Source: Chitinophagales bacterium
Lineage (GTDB): Bacteria; Bacteroidota; Bacteroidia; Chitinophagales; UBA10324
Direction of reading: 5' to 3'
NCBI GenBank assembly: GCA_013695775.1
Contig: JACCZV010000050.1
Span: 1-15,600, forward strand
DNA: 15,600 bases
The stretch's first letter is position 1, and each line of letters opens with the position of its first letter. The notes beneath the pieces are model-generated. The model was not told the DNA's origin and did no database searches. It was given only the letters and a program-made list of their open reading frames with translations. Position numbers and translations under genes: made by a program. This document shows positions 5,901-11,893 of the stretch, piece after piece.

Positions 5901-8015
5901 TTATTTAAATAGCTGATATACCAATAGGCTGGCTGCATACGCAAGGCCCGTCATATAAGCCATCTGTATCAATGGCCACTTCCACGATTTTGTTTCGCGG
6001 CGCACCACAGATACTGTACTCATACATTGCATGGCGAAGGCGAAAAAGATCATAAGAGAAAAGGAGGTAGCCGCTGAATAAACAGGCTTTTTTGTAATGG
6101 GATCTATCTCTTTTCGCATTCGGTCACGAATGGCTTCAAAGTCTGAATCTGCTGTTGAACCTACGCTGTAAATGGTTGACATGGTACCTACAAAAACTTC
6201 TCGGGCAGCAAAAGAGGTGATCAATGCAATCCCAATTTTCCAGTCAAAACCAAGGGGCCGGATAGCGGGCTCAATAAAATGACCAATTCTTCCGGCAAAT
6301 GAAGCTCCGAGCTTCTCTGATTTTATGATATCCTCCGTCTCAGTTTTTGTAGCATGACCTGCTGGCTGAAGGTCAGCATATTTTCTCTCGATATCAGTAA
6401 ATGCTGTGCCCGGCCCGAAGGAGGCAAGAAACCAAAGGATGATAGAGATTGTAATGATCACCTTCCCGGCGTCCATCACAAATACTTTCGCTTTTTCCAC
6501 CATCGTTATTCCTACATTACCCCAGCGTGGCCGGCGGTAAATAGGCAGTTCCATCAGATAATAACTTTTCTCTTTGGCCTTAATGATCCACTTCATCACA
6601 AGGGCAACAAGCAACGACATTGCCCATCCGAGCAGGTATAGCCCCAGCATCACCAATCCTTTAAGGTTCATGATTCCAAATAACCTTTCGTCTGGGACAA
6701 TAAAGCTGATGAGCAGCGCGTAAACGGGAAGCCGGGCAGAGCAGCTCATAAGTGGTGTAACCATGATGGTGATGATCCTGTCTTTCCAGTTCTCTATTCC
6801 ACGTGTTGACATGATAGCAGGTACTGCACAAGCTAAGCCACTCACGAGAGGCAAAGTAGACTTTCCACTCATACCCACTTTACGCATGAGGCGATCCATC
6901 AAAAAGCTAACCCGGGTCATATAGCCCGTGTCTTCAAGAATGCTGATGAACCCGAATAGCAGCATGATCTGAGGAATGAAAACAATAATACCTCCGATAC
7001 CTGCAAGCACTCCTTCAACAAGCAGATTCGTAACAAGATTCTGCGGCAGATTTTTATTGAGTGCTTCCTGCATCCAGCTAAAACCCGCACCAATGGCATC
7101 CATCGGGTAGGCAGCCCATGAAAATATAGCCTGAAAAACAAGGTAGAAGATCAGTAAGAAAATGAGATACCCATAAACAGGATGTAATAGTATTCTGTCA
7201 ATTTTCGCTGTAGTATCAAGAGCTTGCTGTTTACTTTGATCCTGTGAAGTGCAGCGTTCAAGGATGGGATTTATTTTTTCATATCGCTTCAATATCTCTT
7301 CTCCCTGCAATTTCGCCATTGGGAATTGATGCCGCTCAAGCAGTTGCTTGATCTTACCTTTCTGTTCTACATTAAAGCAAAATATGTTGATGTAATGACA
7401 GGCAATCTGAAAGGCCGTATAATCACTTTTTACACCTGTTATATCTTTAATTCCATTTATTACTTCAGGGCAAAGAGGTTTCACCTCAACGAAATATCTT
7501 TCCGGAACAGGAATGGCCGTTTGAATAGCGCGCTTCAGGTCATGAATTCCTTTGCCTTCACGTGCATTGATGTGTATCACCTTCACACCAAGGTCTACGG
7601 CAAGCTGCAGGGTATCTATTGCTAGCCCGTTTTTCCTTGCCACATCAACCATGTTCAGTGCAATGATGCTTGGAATTTTAAGATCGATGATCTGAGAGCA
7701 GAAGAGAAGATTTCTTTTAAGGTTTGATGCGTCAGCAACAATAACCACCACGTCGGGATGGGATGGATTGTCAGGATTCAGCAACACGTCGAATGTTATG
7801 AATTCGTCAATACGGCGGGGATATAAGCTGTAAGTTCCTGGAAGATCAATCACATGAGCGTTCAGCTCCCTGGACAATTGAAGATAACCGGTTTTTTTAT
7901 CTACGGTAATCCCTGCGAAGTTTCCAACCTTCTGGCGCAGTCCCGTCAATGCATTGAACAAAGAGGATTTGCCGCAATTTGGATTTCCTATAAGAGCAAT
8001 TTTAATATTCTTCAC
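5901..8015 (-). CDS. feoB: Ferrous iron transporter FeoB
   Basis: This 704-residue inner-membrane protein imports Fe(II). The N-terminal G domain has G1 GNPNCGKS (10-17), G3 DLPG (57-60) and G4 NMVD (121-124). G2 reads NFAGITVD, where NWPGVTVE is more usual. A helical GDI-like spacer (about 170-270) leads to the membrane part from about 280. This contains GIGGIIVFIPQI (339-350), the first gate region LACAVPAIMSTR (394-405), PLMSCSARLP (421-430), and a C-terminal gate around Cys664 followed by RRET and a last helix. Conserved Cys397, Cys425 and Cys664 are candidates for the iron path. It is somewhat shorter than E. coli FeoB (773) but appears complete. feoA lies 25 bases upstream on the same strand. 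No feoC-like gene follows. Confidence 0.98.
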   Translation of the reverse strand: MKNIKIALIGNPNCGKSSLFNALTGLRQKVGNFAGITVDKKTGYLQLSRELNAHVIDLPGTYSLYPRRIDEFITFDVLLNPDNPSHPDVVVIVADASNLKRNLLFCSQIIDLKIPSIIALNMVDVARKNGLAIDTLQLAVDLGVKVIHINAREGKGIHDLKRAIQTAIPVPERYFVEVKPLCPEVINGIKDITGVKSDYTAFQIACHYINIFCFNVEQKGKIKQLLERHQFPMAKLQGEEILKRYEKINPILERCTSQDQSKQQALDTTAKIDRILLHPVYGYLIFLLIFYLVFQAIFSWAAYPMDAIGAGFSWMQEALNKNLPQNLVTNLLVEGVLAGIGGIIVFIPQIMLLFGFISILEDTGYMTRVSFLMDRLMRKVGMSGKSTLPLVSGLACAVPAIMSTRGIENWKDRIITIMVTPLMSCSARLPVYALLISFIVPDERLFGIMNLKGLVMLGLYLLGWAMSLLVALVMKWIIKAKEKSYYLMELPIYRRPRWGNVGITMVEKAKVFVMDAGKVIITISIILWFLASFGPGTAFTDIERKYADLQPAGHATKTETEDIIKSEKLGASFAGRIGHFIEPAIRPLGFDWKIGIALITSFAAREVFVGTMSTIYSVGSTADSDFEAIRDRMRKEIDPITKKPVYSAATSFSLMIFFAFAMQCMSTVSVVRRETKSWKWPLIQMAYMTGLAYAASLLVYQLFK

Positions 8016-8040
8016 ATATTATCTCTGAAGTGAATTCCAT

Positions 8041-8280
8041 TTACCTTCTTACAAGCACCGCGTTCGCCTCTTCTTTCCGAAGGCTTAGCAAATAGTTGCC
8101 AATTTTAATTGAGATCGGATCGCCAAGCGGTGCAACCATATCAACGAAAATCTTTTCTCCGGGAAGGAGCCCCATCTCCATCAGCTTCAGGGTCAGATCA
8201 CCTTTTTCCAGGTCAACAATTACAGCGGTCTCGCCTGCTCTTAACTTACCAAGCGGTACCACCGAATGAGGCTGTTTCAC
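8041..8280 (-). CDS. feoA: FeoA family protein, FeoB partner
   Basis: This 79-residue SH3-like cytoplasmic protein matches the FeoA fold, with an opening 'PLGKLRAGETAVI', a central 'LTLKLMEMGLLPGEKI' (the family's 'RL.ELGL.PG' element) and a closing 'ISIKIGNYLLSLRKEEA'. FeoA proteins bind FeoB and support its transport activity. The start is GTG at 8278-8280. An in-frame TAA lies two codons upstream, and no ATG occurs before the conserved core, so GTG is essentially forced. The upstream lipoprotein gene stops only three bases before this GTG, which suggests translational coupling. Confidence 0.95.
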   Translation of the reverse strand: MKQPHSVVPLGKLRAGETAVIVDLEKGDLTLKLMEMGLLPGEKIFVDMVAPLGDPISIKIGNYLLSLRKEEANAVLVRR

Positions 8281-8283
8281 GAC

Positions 8284-8529
8284 TTATTTAGAATCATTAT
8301 AAAGAGCGAAGGTAGGGATTTCACTCATACAAGAATTGATCTGATGATGAGGTCTTACTTTGCCATCGCTAAAATATGCCGGCCAGGAAGAAGGCATTTC
8401 ACTGGAGATTTTTTGCAAAGAAAATGACGGGCACGTCTGGCATTTATTTTTAAAAATGGAACAGCTTGAAAAAATAGTAAGTCCAATATAAAAAATGAGC
8501 GACCGCAGTAAGATTTGTTTGTATGCCAT
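8284..8529 (-). CDS. Small Cys-containing lipoprotein of unknown function, first gene of the feo operon
   Basis: This 81-residue protein starts at ATG 8527-8529. Its first 22 residues look like a type II signal peptide: Lys4 and Arg9, then a hydrophobic stretch LIFYIGLTIF, then SSC with Cys23 as the likely lipidated residue. The mature part would be about 59 residues and carries Cys30, Cys33 (a CQTC motif) and Cys67, plus His61-His62. I do not recognise a family. The position, three bases before feoA on the same strand, argues that it is a real gene and part of the iron-uptake operon; the Cys/His content would fit metal binding or a redox role in the periplasm or at the outer membrane. That function is inference only. 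The alternative is a non-conserved small ORF. Confidence 0.7.
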   Translation of the reverse strand: MAYKQILLRSLIFYIGLTIFSSCSIFKNKCQTCPSFSLQKISSEMPSSWPAYFSDGKVRPHHQINSCMSEIPTFALYNDSK

Positions 8530-8550
8530 AATGCTAAGTTCGCATATTAG

Positions 8551-8572
8551 AATGAGTTAAAAGAAACTCATT
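8551..8572. promoter_or_regulatory. Perfect inverted repeat upstream of the feo operon (operator candidate)
   Basis: AATGAGTT at 8551-8558 and AACTCATT at 8565-8572 are exact reverse complements separated by AAAAGA. The 22-base element ends 22 bases before the lipoprotein start codon, in the 141-base gap between the feo operon and the divergent glycosyltransferase gene. Size and position suit a dimeric repressor such as an iron-responsive Fur or DtxR-family protein. The bases do not clearly match the textbook box of either. A hairpin terminator is unlikely because no T-run follows. Confidence 0.45.
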
Positions 8573-8670
8573 TTCACATTAATATTCAATAAAGAACCTG
8601 AATTCGTAGAGCAGTCTAACCTCGCAAAGTAAAATGCTTTAAATAGTATGTTCAAATTTTATAATATTTT

Positions 8671-9783
8671 TTGATCCCCTCAATAAAAATATTGATTGCT
8701 CCCATGAACTGGGGGCTTGGCCATGCTGCACGGGTTGTCCCGGTTATTCACGAATTGATCAAGCATGATGTTGAGGTGATTATTGCCGCTGACGGCAGAT
8801 CACTTGAGTTGCTGCGAAAAGAATTTTCAGAGTTAAAATGGATTCGCCTTCCAGGATACGATATCCACTATTCGAAGAATAAGAGTTTCATGAAGAGCAT
8901 CATGCTTCAGCTTCCGATGATCCTGAGATCATTTTTTGCTGAGAAGAAATGGCTGCAAGAAATCATGAGGAAAGAAAAGATAGATGCTGTGATCTCTGAT
9001 AACCGTTATGGATTATATTCAAAAAAAATATATACCGTATTTATCACGCATCAAACGGGAATCATGCTTCCACGCCCGATAAAGTGTGTGGAAAGGATGT
9101 TGAATGAGGTAAATCATTACCTGATCAGAAAATTTAATGAGTGCTGGATACCAGATTTTGAGGGAGAAAATAATCTCTCCGGAGATCTCTCTCATAGATA
9201 TTTTGTACCTCCAAATGCAGTATTCATCGGACCACTCTCCCGTTTTTCATGGCATGAAGAGAAAAAACAATTTGATTTGCTCGTGCTATTATCAGGGCCC
9301 GAACCTCAACGGACCGTATTAGAAAAAATATTGATGAAGCAACTCTTGATCTTAACATGCTCTGTTCCGAAAATGAATTTTAAATTATTGATGGTTCGGG
9401 GAGTGCCCGAGGGAATTGAGGAGATGATTCAGGTAGAAGAGAATTTTTTTCTTGTAGATTTTTTGGGTGGAGAAAAACTTAACACCATCATGCTTGCTTC
9501 GGATCTCATCATTTCACGGTCAGGCTACAGCACCATCATGGATCTTGCGACTCTGGCGAAAAAAGCTATTCTGATTCCGACCCCGGGCCAGACAGAGCAA
9601 GAATATTTGGCTTATTATTTTAAAGAAAGGAAAATATTTTATTCGGAAAAGCAAGCGAACTTCAATTTGAAACGAGCACTGGTAGAATCGGAAAAATATT
9701 CGGGGTTACGACCGCATTTCAAAACTGAAAGGCTTAAAGATGTTGTTGATAAGATGTGCACTGTGTTGTCATTCCGGATATGA
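8671..9783 (+). CDS. MurG/GT28-like glycosyltransferase
   Basis: The protein is 370 residues if it starts at TTG 8671. An in-frame TAA lies just upstream (8662-8664), and the first ATG (8704) would cut into the conserved nucleotide-binding opening KILIAPMNWGLGHAAR, so TTG is preferred. It is a GT-B fold. The N-domain Gly-rich loop GLGHAAR (15-21) contacts acceptor/diphosphate, and the C-domain donor-sugar site is SRSGYST (282-288) followed by PTPGQTEQEYLA (304-314), as in MurG and related UDP-sugar enzymes. It is not MurG itself: the N-terminal motif differs and no cell-wall cluster surrounds it. Related Bacteroidota proteins are annotated only as family-28 glycosyltransferases. There is no signal peptide or long membrane helix, so it is probably cytoplasmic or peripheral. 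Donor and acceptor are unknown. It converges on murI with a 21-base gap. Confidence 0.85.
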   Translation: MIPSIKILIAPMNWGLGHAARVVPVIHELIKHDVEVIIAADGRSLELLRKEFSELKWIRLPGYDIHYSKNKSFMKSIMLQLPMILRSFFAEKKWLQEIMRKEKIDAVISDNRYGLYSKKIYTVFITHQTGIMLPRPIKCVERMLNEVNHYLIRKFNECWIPDFEGENNLSGDLSHRYFVPPNAVFIGPLSRFSWHEEKKQFDLLVLLSGPEPQRTVLEKILMKQLLILTCSVPKMNFKLLMVRGVPEGIEEMIQVEENFFLVDFLGGEKLNTIMLASDLIISRSGYSTIMDLATLAKKAILIPTPGQTEQEYLAYYFKERKIFYSEKQANFNLKRALVESEKYSGLRPHFKTERLKDVVDKMCTVLSFRI

Positions 9784-9804
9784 TTTGCAATGTTAACCTG
9801 CCCC

Positions 9805-10617
9805 TTATCCTTCCTCCCATATTCCGCAATGCTCCAGATGAATTTTTTCCTGGAAAAATAATTTCGTCGTCAGCTCAAAAGATTCGGTATAGTCTGAGAC
9901 ATAAAAATGATGTGTATTGCTACGCGCTTCACTCAATAAATTCAACGCGGCCAACTTTTTTTTCACTTCGGTGGCTACAATATATGTAGAGTCAAAGATT
10001 TTAACACGATCGTTAAAGAAAGAGCTGATCTCCGTTTCAATCAGCGGATAATGGGTGCATGCCAGTATCATTCCATCTATATCGCTGAAGTCGGGATAAG
10101 CAAGGTACGAGTTGATAACTGCCTGGCTCACGCTATTATTATAAAATCCCGCTTCAATCATTGAAGCGAGCAGGGCGGTGGCAAGAGATACACTCTCAAG
10201 GTCTGGTCGTAATATCTTCAGCTTATGCTCATACACGGCGGATTTGATTGTTCCCTTGGTCCCAATGATACCGATCTTTTTAATTGAGTCATCGGTTGCA
10301 ACAGCGGACACCACAGGGTCAATCACATTCAACAGCGGCACCTTGCCACCTACATGTGCTTTAACCGTGGTGAAGGCTGCGGCCGAGGCTGTATTGCAGG
10401 CTATGAGAATCAGCTTGCATTTTTTTCCTAATAAAAAATCGGCGATATGAGAGGAGTAATGCTGAATGGCTTCAGAGGATTTATCGCCATAGGGGAGATG
10501 TGCGGTGTCGCCAAAATAAATTATCTCTTCATTCGGCAGTTGCTTAGAAACAGCATTGGCGACAGTTAAGCCGCCAATGCCAGAATCAAATATTCCTATT
10601 GGGTCTTCCCTACTCAA
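9805..10617 (-). CDS. murI: Glutamate racemase MurI
   Basis: This 270-residue cytoplasmic enzyme converts L-glutamate to D-glutamate for peptidoglycan. The two catalytic cysteines are visible, Cys74 in ACNTASA and Cys187 in LACTHYPL. The substrate loop FDSGIGGLTV (10-19, with Asp11 and Ser12) and the GDTAHLPYG motif (37-45) are intact. The start is TTG at 10615-10617: an in-frame TGA lies two codons upstream, and no ATG is available before the FDSGIGG motif. It is the last gene of the envelope cluster, 45 bases after the second ompH gene. Its placement with uppS links precursor supply to lipid-carrier supply for cell-wall synthesis. Confidence 0.97.
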   Translation of the reverse strand: MSREDPIGIFDSGIGGLTVANAVSKQLPNEEIIYFGDTAHLPYGDKSSEAIQHYSSHIADFLLGKKCKLILIACNTASAAAFTTVKAHVGGKVPLLNVIDPVVSAVATDDSIKKIGIIGTKGTIKSAVYEHKLKILRPDLESVSLATALLASMIEAGFYNNSVSQAVINSYLAYPDFSDIDGMILACTHYPLIETEISSFFNDRVKIFDSTYIVATEVKKKLAALNLLSEARSNTHHFYVSDYTESFELTTKLFFQEKIHLEHCGIWEEG

Positions 10618-10662
10618 TCTTCAATAAATCTTCTTTCGATTTTTATTACGGAACCACTTAAC

Positions 10663-11178
10663 TTATTTCAGATCGAGTTTTTTCTTAACAAGATCCATAA
10701 GGTTATCAGAGTCCTGAGCATAAATTACAGCTCCTGCACTTGTATCAAATACATATGAATAGCTGTTGGATTTGGCGACCTCTTTAATGGCCTCCTCTGC
10801 TCTTTTTAGGATGGGAGAATAGATTTCCTCCTTCTTATTTTGAAGTTTCTCCTGAGCTGTGCCCTGGAATTGCTGAATGCGGCTTTCCAGATCTTTAATT
10901 TCCTGCTGCTTTACTTCCTTTACAGCGTCAGTTGTTGCTGCGGGAAGATTTTGAAACTCCTGTATCTTCTTCTGATAGTCAGTAAGCATCGCCTGGTTTT
11001 GGTCCTCCAGCGATTTCTGATATATCTGCAGGGAAGAATCAGATTTTTTAATTTCAGGCATTAATGCGAGGAGATCAGCAGAATTGATGTGCCCGAATTT
11101 GGCTGTCTGTGCATATCCCGAACCTGCAATAACGATCAATGCGATGAGGGCCAGGAAAGAGAAAAACTTCATTTTCAT
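10663..11178 (-). CDS. ompH: OmpH/Skp-family periplasmic chaperone (second copy)
   Basis: The protein has 171 residues. Residues 1-23 form a Sec signal peptide (MKMK, then FFSFLALIALIVIAGSGYA, cleavage likely after GYA before QTAKFG). The mature protein begins with the family's short strand FGHINSADLLALMPEIK. A long charged coiled coil of about 85 residues (45-135), rich in Gln, Lys and Glu, forms the tentacle-like arm of Skp. It closes with the conserved strand segment YSYVFDTSAGAVIYAQDSDNLMDLV. Skp trimers hold unfolded outer-membrane proteins in the periplasm before BamA inserts them. It lies 92 bases after the first copy. In that gap I do not see a clear promoter or terminator, so read-through is likely. 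Confidence 0.92.
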   Translation of the reverse strand: MKMKFFSFLALIALIVIAGSGYAQTAKFGHINSADLLALMPEIKKSDSSLQIYQKSLEDQNQAMLTDYQKKIQEFQNLPAATTDAVKEVKQQEIKDLESRIQQFQGTAQEKLQNKKEEIYSPILKRAEEAIKEVAKSNSYSYVFDTSAGAVIYAQDSDNLMDLVKKKLDLK

Positions 11179-11270
11179 TTTGTTTTTATAAAGAAAAAGA
11201 CACTCCGCTGCGTCATTCTCTTGGTTAAAATTACTTTACGCGGAATTTAAAAGTGTGCAAATATCATTTA

Positions 11271-11822
11271 TTATTTTTTACCGTCTTTATCAGAAGCCTC
11301 CGCAGCCTTAGCCGCATAGCCTAAGGACTGTAGAACCTGGTCGCTAATATTGGTTTTAGCATTAGCAAACAAAACAACTGACCCGCTTGATTTATCCAGC
11401 ACGAAATCATAAACCTTGGCAGTAGCGATCTTCTGAATTGCATCATACACCTGGTCCTGGATGGGTTGTATAAGTTCCTGTCGCTTTTTAAAGAGCTCAC
11501 CTTCGAAACCAAACTTTTGCTTTTGGTATTCTTTTGCTGATTTTTCTTTGTCCTCAATTTCTTTTCTACGTTGCTGCTTCATTTCATCAGTAAGCAGCAC
11601 CTGTTCAGCCTGAAAGCTCTTGTATAGCTTCTCAATCTCTGAATATTTTGTGTCTATGTCTTTTTGCCAGCCCGCAGCAATGTCATCTAACCTTTTCTGT
11701 GCATCTGTATAATCCGGAATATTTTTCAGAATATATTCGGTATCAACATAAGCAAGCTTTTGCGAGAAAGAAGCTGTAATACTGGTAAGCAGAAATACTA
11801 ATATTAAATTTATTTTTTTCAT
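11271..11822 (-). CDS. ompH: OmpH/Skp-family periplasmic chaperone (first copy)
   Basis: The protein has 183 residues. The signal peptide MKKINLILVFLLTSITASFS is followed by mature QKLAYVDTEYILKNIPDY, the typical OmpH opening strand and helix. Residues about 40-135 form a charged coiled coil with repeated Lys/Glu/Gln, and YDFVLDKSSGSVVLFANAKTNISDQVL (138-164) is the conserved C-terminal strand and helix. A Lys/Asp-rich tail (AAKAAEASDKDGKK) distinguishes it from the second copy. It acts as a periplasmic holdase for outer-membrane proteins. It follows bamA by 71 bases in the same direction; the pair of skp-like genes directly behind bamA is a standard Bacteroidota arrangement. Confidence 0.93.
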   Translation of the reverse strand: MKKINLILVFLLTSITASFSQKLAYVDTEYILKNIPDYTDAQKRLDDIAAGWQKDIDTKYSEIEKLYKSFQAEQVLLTDEMKQQRRKEIEDKEKSAKEYQKQKFGFEGELFKKRQELIQPIQDQVYDAIQKIATAKVYDFVLDKSSGSVVLFANAKTNISDQVLQSLGYAAKAAEASDKDGKK

Positions 11823-11893
11823 GTTAAAAAAAATTTATTTTATGTAAATTAATTCAGTTTGAAACTTTTGATATTATGTTTCCCATTCAAAAT

